This document shows positions 60,947-63,786 of a stretch of 64,000 bases of DNA, piece by piece. The stretch comes from Azorinus chamasolen (Eukaryota > Mollusca > Bivalvia > Cardiida > Solecurtidae), in NCBI GenBank assembly GCA_963576725.1, contig OY755238.1:29345201-29409200 (forward strand). Reading direction: 5' to 3'. The position numbers and the translations under genes were made by a program. How positions within the stretch are numbered: the stretch's first letter is position 1; every line of letters starts with the position of its first letter. The notes beneath the pieces are model-generated. The model saw nothing but the letters and a program-made list of their open reading frames with translations, was not told where the DNA came from and did no database searches.

Positions 60947-63786
60947 CCACATTTATATAGCGCTGTTTTCACACGGGATATGTGCGTTCAAAAGCGCTGT
61001 ACATGGATGAAATCAATAATCGGAACGAACCGCATGATTAGCTATCCAGACAATGAAAAATTTACAATAGATATGCAATAAATATAAAGTCACTAGCCGG
61101 ACGGTCAGTGAAGGTTATACAAAAGATATACAATAGATATGAAATCATAAACCGTATGAAATGTATGCAATATATATACAATAAATATAAAATCACTAAC
61201 CGGTAGGAACCACATGATTATCCACCCGGTCAATGAAAGATATGGAATAAATATACAATAAATGTATAACCACTAACCGGTAGGAACCACATGATTATCC
61301 ACCCAGTCAATGAAAGATATGCAATAAATATACAATAAGTATAAAATCACCAACTGGTAGGAACCACATGATTATTTATACCAAGTCGGTGAATTATAAG
61401 CAATATATATACAATAAATATGATATACAATAAATATGAAATCACTAACCGATAGGAACCACATGATTATCTATTCGGTCAATGAGAGATTGATTCCTAC
61501 AGCATATCCCAAGGGCTGCAATGGCAAAGGAATCGTAAGGTATGAGAATTGATGATTATAAGCTACTTTTCCTAAACTGTCCTAGTAGTATATGTTGAAG
61601 AAATGTGTTTTCAGAGATCTTTTGAAACATGCCAGTGAGCTTGCATCTCTAATGCCTGATGGCAGAGCATTCCAGAGTTTTGGAGCTGCATTCATGAAAC
61701 TTCTCTCACCGTATTTTATCTTACGACTTTTTGGTACAACCAACGACAAGGAGCTACTTGCTGACCTTAATTCTCTGCGGGGCCGATACACGTCAAGCAT
61801 GTCGACAATGTACTTGGCGGATTCATTGTGCATGGCTTTATACGTAAGTGTCAGAATTTTGAATTCAATGCGATGTTGAACCGGAAGCCAATGAAGTTCT
61901 CTCAAAACAGGCGTGATATGATCATATCGAGGAGTCCTGGTTATGATGCGGGCTGCTGTGTTTTGAACTCTTTGAAGTTTCTGCAGTGTGTTTTTTGAAA
62001 TTCCATGCAGCAATGAGTTGCAGTAGTCTATTTTTGATGTAACCAGAGAGTTCACCAAAGTCTTGATAGCATCAGGTGAGAGGTACTTTCTTATATGACC
62101 TATTCGTCGGAGCTGTGCATAACTAGACCTACACACCGAATTGATGTGTGATGCCATATCCATTTGTGAATCGAGCCATGTACCGAGATTCTTTATACAT
62201 AAAGACGGTTTGATCTTAGAGGGGCCTACTTGCACATGAATGTCTTCAGGTACTACTGTGTTTTTTGCATGAAACAGGATGACCTCAGTTTTGTCAGTAT
62301 TGAGCTTCAGCATGTTCTGGTGCATCCAAGAGACTATTTCGTTGAGACAGATCTCAACTCGTGATAAAGCTTCTTGTTGACTGGAAATGTCTTTGGGCTT
62401 AAAGGACAGGTATAATTGCGAGTCATCGGCATAAAAATGGTGCTTTAGCCCATGGTTTCTGCAGATTGAGCCGACAGGTTTTGTGTACATGATGTAGTTT
62501 TTTGGTCCAAGGACCGATCCATGTGGCACGCTATATTACTTAATACAAAATGACATTAACACTTTCGGCGCCAACTTTCTAATTGTCGTCTGCAATCCAA
62601 GTTTGTTAAATCATTCAGTAAAATACGGAAATGAGATAAATACACCGAACCGCAAAAGAAACGCAGCAGTTGGACAAACACATATAATTTTAAAGTAAAC
62701 AATTAAAATGATAAATAACGGATGGATTACAGTTTATAGGTACCTTATCTACATATCGTGTAATTTTCATTAAAACATATCAACAAATAACTCCGATTTC
62801 TTTATGTTAAAGTTCATTACCCATGAGTTCAATTTTCACACATTATCAATAGCCATTGGATGATACACGAGGTATTGGCAATGTGTGAAAATTGAACTTG
62901 TGGGTAATGAACTTTGACATAATGAAATCGGGAGTATTTGCTGATACATTTTAATGAAATGTATACAGTATGTAGGTAAGATACATATAAAATGAAATAA
63001 AACCGTTATTTATAATTTGAACTGTTTAGTTTTGAATTTTATGTGTTTCCCCAGTTGTTGCGTTTCTTTTGCGGTTCGGTGTAAATGCAAATTTCATAGT
63101 AATAAAGCACATATATAGAGATAGAAATTGAGACAAATAGTGTAGTCCTTGATCAAACGCCGCCTTGAAAAGGCGGCGTCTGATTTGGGGCTGCTCTATT
63201 TGTCGTGGTGCATTTATGCGACTGCGGCGGAGAAAGGGTTAATCGGATTTATAATGTACAGATACAGTAGAGTAAAGCGACACAATATTGTATAATTATG
63301 CTGTTTAAAGTTATGACTATTCCAACAGGTATGGATGTACACTACATGGGTTAACATGTATTAAAAACCCGACACCTTTTAGGTTGCTGGACAAATTATA
63401 TTTACACAATTGTACATACACCTTCAAAATGCAATCAAGGTGTCAAACAGTTTGGATGCTGATGAGACACCGAGTTACTCGGCGTCTCATCTGGGTCCAA
63501 ATTGTTTGCAAATGTAATTATGAATCCACTACTGGCATGTTAAAGGTGAATAGTTTTGTTTGAGAGATATGTGTCGTAGGTTATGTCTTCGGTCTTTGAT
63601 TTGAACTATTTCATACTGTGTTACAGAATTCCAGATTGCTTCAGCGAGTTCCAGGAGAAATTGAAATCCGTGAAAATGTGCTCGTTATCAAACGGCTTAG
63701 CGCTGACCGTGACAACGGCATGTACCAATGCATGGCAACTAACCCTCATGGAACCTCTGTATCAACAGCGCAGCTAAGAGTTCTGT
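37123..63786 (+). CDS. Cont: Contactin-like cell-adhesion protein, 5' 13 coding exons (continues beyond window)
   Basis: Thirteen exons with matching phases encode 597 residues: signal peptide (1 to about 24), C-type lectin-like domain (about 29-170), linker, then four Ig domains, each with a Cys pair and Trp. Ig1 is ~190-295 (LECSADG, W, SYQCQAEN). Ig2 is ~297-405 (INCLAP, W, SYFCVVT). Ig3 is ~410-504 (MECFAY, W, NYTCKVE). Ig4 is ~505-597 (WRCEVE, W, MYQCMATN). N-terminal lectin then Ig is the layout of invertebrate contactin, a cell-surface protein of septate junctions and axon-glia contact. Vertebrate contactins lack the lectin. Remaining Ig, FN3 and any GPI-signal exons must lie past 64000. 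Intron 6 looks like GC-AG; all others are GT-AG. The clear classic EPN/QPD-WND calcium motifs are not evident. Total span exceeds 26.7 kb. Confidence 0.85.
37235..37427 (-). mobile_element. Family A MITE in contactin intron 1
   Basis: Left end TCATTTCCCTGTTCTGTGTT (flank CTAA). The left hairpin arm is deleted, leaving GGAGCCGTCTGATCTGGGTC. Ends ATGAGGGAAAGGG before TTAA at 37428-37431. It begins only 27 bp after the exon 1 donor. Confidence 0.8.
37663..37869 (-). mobile_element. Family E MITE (inverted)
   Basis: TTAA at 37659-37662, then CCCACTATTTCAAAGACTAT, then TCTACCGAAAAGGAGCAT. A worn hairpin precedes ACATACGGGAATGGG. Right TTAA lost. Confidence 0.7.
38094..38311 (+). mobile_element. 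Family B MITE with shortened hairpin
   Basis: TTAA at 38090-38093 and 38312-38315. CCCTTCGTTTGCTGTTCACG at the left. The hairpin lacks its centre (AGACAGCTCCTGTGTCTCAT) and there is a small deletion in the right flank. Right end CAGCAAGAGAAGGG. Confidence 0.9.
38604..38841 (+). mobile_element. Family D palindromic MITE
   Basis: TTAA at 38600-38603 and 38842-38845. CCCATTTGTTCCCAGTGG at the left, GGGAGCAAATGGG at the right. A perfect hairpin at about 38739-38805 (GCAAACAGTGTAGACTCTGA ... centre GCCGCATTATGCGGC). Confidence 0.9.
38963..39170 (+). mobile_element. Family D MITE, hairpin partly deleted
   Basis: TTAA at 38959-38962 and 39171-39174. CCCATTTGCTACCAGTGG at the left; GTGCAAATTGG at the right. 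The right hairpin arm has lost its centre-proximal half. A family C-type hairpin follows at about 39175-39240. Confidence 0.85.
39597..39655. mobile_element. Hairpin core fragment
   Basis: Arms CAAACAGTGTTGACTCTGGT and CAGGGTCTGCACTGTTTGC around CCAACGCCATCTGAT; most of the centre is deleted. Confidence 0.6.
39714..39800. repeat. 87-bp near-perfect hairpin, family N
   Basis: Arms GCATATCGAGGGATTGGTGC ... CTCCTTCAC and the inverted partner, meeting at a 3-base centre. A second copy is at 45618-45693. No other sequence belongs to the element, so it is a minimal foldback. Confidence 0.85.
39936..40143. mobile_element. TA-flanked MITE with intact CAGT-group core
   Basis: 208 bp. Ends TAGTAAAACATCGATTATTC and TCGAATAATCGATATTTTAC then TG. 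It has a long, nearly perfect central palindrome (GGCAGGTGGCTGCTTAATGC ... AGAAAGCTCC and inverse), with a short insertion at the very centre (CTAGAGGAGGAG). Confidence 0.85.
40595..40846 (+). mobile_element. Family A palindromic MITE
   Basis: TTTA then CCATTTCATTCATATTTATA. Hairpin GCAAACAGAGTAGACCCAGA ... GATCGGCTCTCTTTGC centred on CTCCTATAGGAG. Right end ATAAGGAATGGG, TTAA at 40847-40850. Confidence 0.85.
40974..41334. mobile_element. Family H MITE
   Basis: 361 bp with TA on both sides (40972-40973, 41335-41336), CAGTGTTCCCTCCCTACAAC and AGAGAGGGAGCACTG ends. The hairpin carries GTGACCACTCTTTAGAATCG. Very close to the copy at 5796-6157, implying recent activity. Confidence 0.9.
41520..41632. 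repeat. (GAAT)n / (ATGA)n microsatellite
   Basis: Interrupted tetranucleotide repeats such as GAATGAATGATGAATGAATG. An alternating CG/CA stretch precedes it at about 41417-41447. Confidence 0.85.
42110..42650 (-). mobile_element. Family A MITE split by a nested insertion
   Basis: TTAA at 42106-42109, then CCCTTTCCCTGTTCTACGTT through to a hairpin arm at about 42250-42264 (GGGCCGTCTGATA). The family A sequence resumes at about 42596 (TGTCTTCCCTGTTTGCAGAT) and ends near ATGAAGGATAGGG, then CTTAAC at about 42650. The ~320 bp between has its own palindromes. Confidence 0.7.
42265..42590. mobile_element. Nested insertion with 119-bp hairpin and CRE-like palindrome
   Basis: An imperfect hairpin at 42458-42576 has arms GTTGTCTTTTAAGATCACAT and ATGTGATCTTAAAAGACAAC, continuing inward to AAAATGTTATTAAGC. 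At 42356-42375 lies a perfect 20-base palindrome, TGACGTCATATATGACGTCA, with two full CRE-type TGACGTCA sites. No ORF. Confidence 0.6.
42731..42867. repeat. Family I hairpin
   Basis: Ends GGGTCCATGC and GCATGGACCC. Arms include TCTCAAGTTTTAGATTGGTC and the inverted GACCAATCAAAAGCTTGAGA. Part of the outer right arm is deleted compared with 49091-49260. Confidence 0.8.
43094..43335 (+). mobile_element. Family B palindromic MITE (best full copy)
   Basis: 242 bp; TTAA at 43090-43093 and 43336-43339. CCCTTCGCTTGCTATTCGCG at the left, CAGCAAGAGAAGGG at the right. Hairpin at about 43131-43199: left arm AGTGAAGACCCAGATGAGAC, right arm GTCTCATCAGGGTCTGCACT, centre CTCCTGCAGGAG. The two arms differ at the same two positions as other B copies. 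Confidence 0.95.
43440..43530. mobile_element. Family H fragment
   Basis: CGATTCTAAAGAGTGGTCGC and adjacent AGGGTTTGGCGGAGAAAAAC match the right half of family H. A similar fragment is near 48700-48790. Confidence 0.6.
43715..43918. mobile_element. Family F MITE
   Basis: 204 bp; TA at both sides. Ends CAGTACAACCTCTCTATAAC and TTATAGAGAGGTTTTACTG. A perfect central hairpin (AAGGTGAAAGTAAAACAGTA ... ) centred on CTCCCATAGGAG. Confidence 0.9.
44235..44680 (+). mobile_element. Family J MITE carrying a nested family D element
   Basis: TTAA at 44231-44234 and 44681-44684. CGCTTTACTCCATAAATACA at the left. Hairpin GCAAACACAGTAAACCAAGA ... GGTCTGCTCTGTTTG. The right end is CATAGAGTAAAAGG. Family D (44422-44639) is inserted in its right half. 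Confidence 0.85.
44422..44639 (+). mobile_element. Family D MITE nested in family J
   Basis: CCCATCTGCTCCCATAATCC at the left, GACGCAAATGGG then TTAA at 44640-44643. An almost perfect hairpin at about 44458-44525. Its presence inside a complete J element shows D moved after J. Confidence 0.85.
44778..44872 (+). CDS. Cont: Contactin-like exon 2 (lectin domain start)
   Basis: Acceptor TGTTGCTATTTTAG. Encodes CPLEWISHGDRCYLF then VFDKTKTYAESASSCW, the N-terminal part of a C-type lectin fold. Ends TGG|GTAAGA, phase 0. The earlier acceptor TTTTGCAG at 44725 would meet exon 1 with a frame that stops, so 44778 is preferred. Confidence 0.85.
45060..45195 (-). repeat. Unassigned AC-rich/GC-containing repeat fragment
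   Basis: A stretch with GGACACGGCACGGCGCCAAA that is compositionally unlike its surroundings. It looks like part of a dispersed repeat; I cannot classify it. Confidence 0.35.
45283..45490. mobile_element. Family F MITE
   Basis: CAGTAAAACCTCTCTATAAC left end with TA flank; right end AGAGAGGTTTTACTC (last base changed) then TA. Central hairpin GTAAAATAAAACGCTCCTAT and inverse. Confidence 0.85.
45618..45693. repeat. Family N hairpin inserted in a CAGT-group core
   Basis: A 76-bp near-perfect hairpin (CGAGGGCTTGGTGCAAAACT ... ) interrupts the sequence TTAATTCAGGTCGAAAGTAA ... of a CAGT-group element at about its palindrome centre. Confidence 0.8.
45764..46016 (-). mobile_element. Family A palindromic MITE (inverted)
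   Basis: TTAA at 45760-45763, then CCCTTTCTCTGTTTTATATT. Hairpin GCAAACAGGGCAGACCCTGA ... TCTGGGTCTTCTCTG. A short tandem duplication (TATATGAAGG twice) precedes the right end GGAAAGGG. Confidence 0.85.
46111..46186. mobile_element. Family C-type hairpin core
   Basis: Arms CAAACATCTTGATCAATGAT and CATCCGGGTCAAAGCTGTTT around GACGCCGAGTACCTCGGCGTC; ends eroded. Confidence 0.6.
46309..46394 (+). CDS. Cont: Contactin-like exon 3 (lectin domain)
   Basis: Acceptor TTGTATTTGAAG. Encodes VDGSALVSINSVDENNYISA then FLASHARER, the conserved helix-2 region of C-type lectins. Ends CG|GTGAGT, phase 2. Confidence 0.85.
46445..46562. mobile_element. Family A left half and hairpin
   Basis: TTCCATATATAAACGCCTTT, then GCAAACAGCGTAGACACAGA ... 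CAGGGTTTGTCATGTTTGCT. No terminus retained on either side. Confidence 0.6.
46919..47521 (+). repeat. ~49-bp tandem array of decayed exon-4 splice acceptors
   Basis: About 12 units immediately upstream of exon 4. Units start near 46919, 46969, 47018, 47067, 47116, 47165, 47214, 47262, 47318, 47368, 47419 and 47484. Consensus TTACTCTAATTATAG then GACTAAAGCTGGTATATGAG then TAGCCAGTATATTG. It aligns with the true intron end (CTACTCTAATTTTAG) plus the first ~35 bases of exon 4 (GGCCACAGTATGGTACACAA). Most units keep an AG acceptor, and reading through them from exon 3 phase gives early stops. Confidence 0.85.
47538..47692 (+). CDS. Cont: Contactin-like exon 4 (lectin domain)
   Basis: Acceptor CTCTAATTTTAG. 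Encodes ATVWYTSGQYISGSIKWYGD and continues to DDRIVYRYS, with an NKTT glycosylation sequon. Ends TTCAG|GTAAGA, phase 1. The acceptor and first ~35 exon bases are the parent-like sequence of the upstream 49-bp array. Confidence 0.9.
47800..47912. mobile_element. CAGT-group core, right end fused to TTAA family C
   Basis: GCAGGTGGCTGCTTAATGCA with a mostly deleted right arm (AGCATTAAGCTACAACC) and a tail GACGGTCGCT, abutting the family C element. Confidence 0.6.
47917..48123 (+). mobile_element. Family C palindromic MITE (best copy)
   Basis: 207 bp; TTAA at 47913-47916 and 48124-48127. CCTTTCGCTGCCAAATTCTG at the left, GGCAGCGAAAGGG at the right. Hairpin CAAACAGTTTGGATCCTGAT ... ATCTGGATCCAAACTGTTTG, centre CCGAGTTACTCGG. 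The right TTAA is shared with the next element. Confidence 0.95.
48128..48624. mobile_element. ~500-bp TTAA-flanked MITE, AGAGGAGGTCCCTACA ends
   Basis: TTAA at 48124-48127 and 48625-48628. Ends AGAGGAGGTCCCTACA and TGTAGGGACATCCCCT are inverted partners. The interior is non-coding and lacks the GCAAACAG hairpin. A second copy at 57967-59634 is interrupted by a LINE fragment. Confidence 0.85.
48843..49074 (-). mobile_element. Family A MITE, hairpin centre deleted
   Basis: TTAA at 48839-48842 and 49075-49078. CCGTTTCCTGTTCTATG at the left. The hairpin reads AGAGTAGACCCTGATCAGAC GGCTCCTGTCTGATCTGG, having lost about 10 bases at the tip. Confidence 0.9.
49091..49260. repeat. Family I hairpin
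   Basis: Ends CCATGCTTATAAAACG and AAAGCTTTATAAGCATGG. Inner arms TTTTTGATTGGTCAGATTTG and CAAATCTGACCAATCAAAAG meet at GAGCCAAATGCTC. The right arm segment CTGACCAATCAAAAGCTTGA is tandemly duplicated. Confidence 0.85.
49790..49903 (+). CDS. Cont: Contactin-like exon 5 (lectin domain end)
   Basis: Acceptor TTTAATTTTAG. Encodes QYQTFKWNRVSGLEQFNYIC then EIPTSEVFRIVQQKRGF; FNYICE is the closing Cys of the lectin fold. Ends TTTG|GTGAGT, phase 1. Confidence 0.9.
49985..50232 (+). mobile_element. Family B palindromic MITE in contactin intron 5
   Basis: TTAA at 49981-49984, then CTCTTCGCTTGCTATTCACG; right end CAGCAAGTGAAGGG then TTAT. Hairpin AGTGAATACCCAGATGATAC ... ATCAGGGTCTGCACTATTTA. Confidence 0.9.
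50652..50850 (-). mobile_element. Family E MITE (inverted)
   Basis: TTAA at 50648-50651 and 50851-50854. CCCATTCCCCTCCTAGACTA at the left, AGGAAGGAATGGG at the right. Hairpin worn (GTGATAAATAGAGTATTTGC). Confidence 0.85.
50963..51189 (+). mobile_element. Family E MITE (best copy)
   Basis: 227 bp; TTAA at 50959-50962 and 51190-51193. CCCATTCCCTCAAATTGAAG at the left, ATGAGGGAATGGG at the right. Hairpin arms ACCATTGTGATAAATAGAGT and CTCTATTTATCACAATGGTT. Confidence 0.95.
51449..51648 (+). CDS. Cont: Contactin-like exon 6 (Ig1, first half)
   Basis: Acceptor TATTCATTCAG. Encodes YGVNSTDKSAIKKGPTFLLQ, then PESLVVVGGDLPAQLECSAD and GNPQPAYKWYG, with the first Ig Cys and Trp. The only exit that keeps the exon 7 frame is ACAGAG|GCATGT, a GC-type donor. 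Confidence 0.85.
51726..51897. mobile_element. Chimera: family F left half joined to family M right half
   Basis: 51726-51820 follows family F from CAGTAAAACCTCTTTATAAC to the hairpin tip (AACAGAACGCTC). 51821-51897 then follows family M right-end sequence (GATCGCAGACGACAAATAGA, TTGGCGCCGACAGGG) to TTAA at 51898-51901. The join is at the F palindrome centre. Confidence 0.75.
52076..52229 (+). CDS. Cont: Contactin-like exon 7 (Ig1, second half)
   Basis: Acceptor AACTATTCCTAACAG. Encodes ILTSTDSRYSLTNGRLVISD, then DAGSYQCQAENQLGS, the second Ig Cys. Ends GGCT|GTAAGT, phase 1. Confidence 0.9.
52254..52449 (-). mobile_element. Family A MITE in intron 7, hairpin deleted
   Basis: TTCATTATCTACTGAAAATTCATGG-type left region and right end TATAAAGGAAAGGG. 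Only GGAATCTGATCTGGGTCTAC remains of the hairpin. Confidence 0.7.
52850..52974. mobile_element. Family F MITE, centre deleted
   Basis: 125 bp. Ends TGTGAAACCTCTCTATAACG and TACAGAGGTTTTACTG. Most of the left half and the hairpin are gone. It finishes just 28 bp upstream of exon 8. Confidence 0.75.
53003..53098 (+). CDS. Cont: Contactin-like exon 8 (Ig2 start)
   Basis: Acceptor TAATATCTTTTAG. Encodes LNQYSPNPPGAVEAKRNQGT then FINCLAPSAKP. Ends CCAG|GTATTA, phase 1. Confidence 0.85.
53203..53442 (+). mobile_element. Family A palindromic MITE in intron 8
   Basis: TTAA at 53199-53202 and 53443-53446. CCCTTTCCCTTATGTAAGCG at the left, TCAGGAAAAGGG at the right. Hairpin ACAGAGTAGACCCAGATCAG ... 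CTGATCAGGGTCTGCTCTGT centred on CTCCTATAGGAG. Confidence 0.9.
53477..53720 (-). mobile_element. Family J MITE in intron 8
   Basis: TTAA at 53473-53476 and 53721-53724. CTCTCTTTACATCACGAATA at the left, TATGGAGTAAAAAGGG at the right. Hairpin GCAAACTGAGTAGACCTTGA ... TCTGGGTCTACTCTGTTTGC. Confidence 0.9.
53819..54120 (-). mobile_element. Family J MITE in intron 8
   Basis: TTAA at 53815-53818 and 54121-54124. CCCTTTACTCCATGAATATA at the left, TATGGAGTAAATGG at the right. Hairpin CAGACGGAGCAGATCCAGGA ... TCTGGGTCTGCTCTGTTTTC. Enlarged by a short internal duplication/insertion. Confidence 0.85.
54214..54447 (+). CDS. Cont: Contactin-like exon 9 (Ig2 remainder)
   Basis: Acceptor TCTTTTATTTTCAG. 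Encodes LSYGWYKGSVLNFVRPELDK and later SAAGSYFCVVTLISPPGAKL. Ends AGTC|GTAAGT, phase 1. Confidence 0.9.
54483..54640 (+). mobile_element. Family A MITE, right part displaced by family D insertion
   Basis: TTAA at 54479-54482, then ACATTTCCCTCATATATACG. Hairpin GCAAACAGGGTAGACCCAGA ... CAGGGTCTGCTCCGATTGC. Its right half is not contiguous; a family D element begins at 54643. Confidence 0.7.
54643..54842 (+). mobile_element. Family D palindromic MITE in intron 9
   Basis: GTAA then CCCTTTTGCTCCCACGATCC and CATATATGGGACG. Hairpin ACAGTGTAGACTCTGATCAG ... TGATCAGAGTCTACACACTG. Right end GGGAGCAAATGGG, TTAA at 54843-54846. Confidence 0.9.
54850..55494. other. Intron 9 remainder
   Basis: AT-rich, with several ATGAATATTCATG-type fragments of family J/A arms (around 55210-55265) but no complete element and no exon. 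Confidence 0.5.
55495..55600 (+). CDS. Cont: Contactin-like exon 10 (Ig3 start)
   Basis: Acceptor ACTTTTGTTCACAG. Encodes AQEYGPIIHPDFINVYPKPP then LAGHEVRMECFAYG. Ends GGCAG|GTATTC, phase 2. Confidence 0.9.
55640..55875 (+). mobile_element. Family A/J MITE in intron 10
   Basis: A perfect hairpin at about 55664-55733 (GCAAACAGAGTAGACCCAGA ... CAGGGTCTGCTCTGTTTGC, centre CTCCTGAAGGAG). Right flank ends near AAGCGGGGAATGG. Left terminus is eroded. Confidence 0.75.
55989..56194 (+). mobile_element. Family K palindromic MITE
   Basis: TTAA at 55985-55988 and 56195-56198. CCATTACAGTGCGGGACCCG at the left, TTCAGCGTTGTAAGGG at the right. Hairpin GCAAACAGTGTAGACCCAGA ... CAGGGTCTACACTGTTTG, centre CTCCTATGGGAG. 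Confidence 0.9.
56219..56610. mobile_element. Two adjacent CAGT-ended MITEs
   Basis: The first starts CAGTAAAATCTGAATATTTC at 56219. It contains a rearranged double core (GCTTAATGCAGG occurs twice, near 56272 and 56331). The second starts CAGTAGAGCATGTACTAAGC at 56434 and has a core with a deleted right arm. Terminal pairs are incomplete. Confidence 0.6.
57090..57280 (+). CDS. Cont: Contactin-like exon 11 (Ig3 remainder)
   Basis: Acceptor ACTATACATTTCAG. Encodes MPLRYSWFREGRQFPEGTHF and LSASGNYTCKVEKMAGVQRV. Ends GAAG|GTATGC, phase 1. Confidence 0.9.
57290..57526 (-). mobile_element. Family J MITE in intron 11
   Basis: TGCTTTACACCATGGATATT at the left, TATAGAGTAAAGG at the right, both close to the family J ends. 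Hairpin GCGAACAGAGCACACTGATC ... GTTGGGTTTACTCTGTTCG. Flanking TTAA lost. Confidence 0.7.
57967..59634. mobile_element. TTAA-flanked MITE (copy 2) split by LINE fragment
   Basis: TTAA at 57963-57966 and 59635-59638. AGAGGAAGTCCCTATA at the left, TGTAGGGACTTCCTCT at the right. Left part matches copy 1 (48128-48624) up to about 58045; right part resumes at about 59360 with CGGCCTTTTCCGATCCCTCC. Copy 1 has about 120 bp between these points that is missing here. Confidence 0.85.
58046..59358 (-). pseudogene. Non-LTR retrotransposon reverse-transcriptase fragment, inactive
   Basis: Minus strand. 59316-59050 encodes DAVKALKTGKSPGVENIPAE then LVQAGGKDMVDVLTNICNTV. 59107-58061 carries on in another frame with LPKKGNLKQCNNYRTISLIS, EEQAGFRAKRSTMEQIFNLR, FIDFKKAFDRVWHEAL, GVRQGCLLSPTLFNIFLERI and LRFANDIDGLAG. 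A frameshift near 59050-59110 separates the two. The catalytic F-A-D-D box reads F-A-N-D, so one metal-binding Asp is lost. The frame stops at ALEKKINAMEMIC-like sequence where a Tyr codon appears to have become TAA, and the element breaks off about 15 bases later. Endonuclease and true 3' end are absent. LINE clade not assigned (RTE/Jockey-like style). Confidence 0.85.
59819..60026 (-). mobile_element. Family K palindromic MITE in intron 11
   Basis: TTAA at 59815-59818 and 60027-60030. CCCTTACAGCGCTGAATTTT at the left, CCACACAGTAAGGG at the right. Hairpin AAACAGTGCAAACCCTGATG ... CATCTGAGTCTACACTGTTT. Confidence 0.9.
60097..60400. mobile_element. Family G MITE in intron 11
   Basis: TA then CAGTTGAACTTCGATATCTC. 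Core AGCTTAATACAGGTCTAAAG ... CTTTAGACCCGTATTAAGCT, centre GCTCCTACAGGACC. The right end is eroded (GTTCGAGTTATCGAGTTACA). It ends about 100 bp before exon 12. Confidence 0.75.
60498..60610 (+). CDS. Cont: Contactin-like exon 12 (Ig4 start)
   Basis: Acceptor CCCACAATAAACAG. Encodes KPYFVVPLRHVHADVDSELT then WRCEVEAVPRATYSWYK. Ends AAG|GTTCGT, phase 0. Confidence 0.85.
60682..60872. mobile_element. CAGT-group MITE in intron 12
   Basis: 191 bp between TA dinucleotides. Ends TAGTAAAATTCATCTAAAGC and CTACCGGAGTTTTACTG. The core right arm is shortened (AGAAAGCTCCTGCATACC). Confidence 0.75.
60907..60948. repeat. (ATT)n microsatellite, tail of LINE
   Basis: About 14 ATT units. It lies at the 3' end of the minus-strand LINE below, as expected of L2/CR1-type elements that end in short A/T-rich repeats. 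Confidence 0.9.
61020..61500. repeat. ~75-95-bp minisatellite in LINE 3' UTR, about 5 units
   Basis: Each unit contains GGAACCACATGATTATCCAC or a variant, plus ATATACAATAAATATAAAAT. Units are anchored near 61025, 61204, 61284, 61358 and 61455. Confidence 0.8.
61582..62529 (-). pseudogene. LINE reverse transcriptase, C-terminal 315 residues
   Basis: Begins VPHGSVLGP (motif B2; usual Gln is His), then FYADDSQLY with an intact Y-A-D-D catalytic box, WMHQNMLKLNTDKTEVILF, and SKIDYCNSLLHGISKNTLQK. Next come LQRVQNTAARIITRTPRYDH, ITPVLRELHWLPVQHRIEFK and the C-terminal AAPKLWNALPSGIRDASSLA. There are no internal stops in 315 codons, so insertion was fairly recent. The N-terminal RT motifs, the endonuclease and any ORF1 are missing. 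The C-terminal signature is typical of the CR1/L2/Rex1 group. Confidence 0.9.
62560..63238. mobile_element. Family M MITE split by a mariner-type MITE
   Basis: TTAA at 62556-62559 and 63239-63242. CACTTTCGGCGCCAACTTTC at the left. Hairpin at about 63133-63205 (ACAAATAGTGTAGTCCTTGA ... GGGCTGCTCTATTTGTC, centre CGCCGCCTTGAAAAGGCGGCG). Right end GCGGAGAAAGGG. Without the insert it is about 238 bp, like 23620-23855. Confidence 0.85.
62643..63081. mobile_element. 439-bp Tc1/mariner-type foldback MITE
   Basis: Ends CACCGAACCGCAAAAGAAAC and GTTTCTTTTGCGGTTCGGTG are exact inverses, flanked by TA at 62641-62642 and 63082-63083. The arms run about 200 bp each, with an inner portion AAGTTCATTACCCATGAGTT versus its inverse. 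It is inserted in family M. No ORF. Confidence 0.9.
63440..63515. mobile_element. Family C-type hairpin core in intron 12
   Basis: Arms CAAACAGTTTGGATGCTGAT and CATCTGGGTCCAAATTGTTT with centre CCGAGTTACTCGG, about 110 bp upstream of exon 13. Family C ends not seen. Confidence 0.7.
63627..63786 (+). CDS. Cont: Contactin-like exon 13 (Ig4 remainder)
   Basis: Acceptor TACTGTGTTACAG. Encodes NSRLLQRVPGEIEIRENVLV, IKRLSADRDNGMYQCMATNP and HGTSVSTAQLRVL. Ends CTGT|GTATGC, phase 1, so more exons follow beyond the window. Confidence 0.9.

Larger units (their letters stand above)
60949..62535 (-). mobile_element. 5'-truncated CR1/L2-like LINE
   Basis: Reads right to left: RT C-terminal half (62529-61582), a 3' UTR with a minisatellite (61020-61500), the tail GCGCTATATAAATGTGGTAT and the (AAT)n end. 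The 5' truncation is at about 62535, just before the RT motif PHGSVLGP; an in-frame stop lies immediately upstream. It sits in contactin intron 12, antisense to the gene. Confidence 0.85.
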
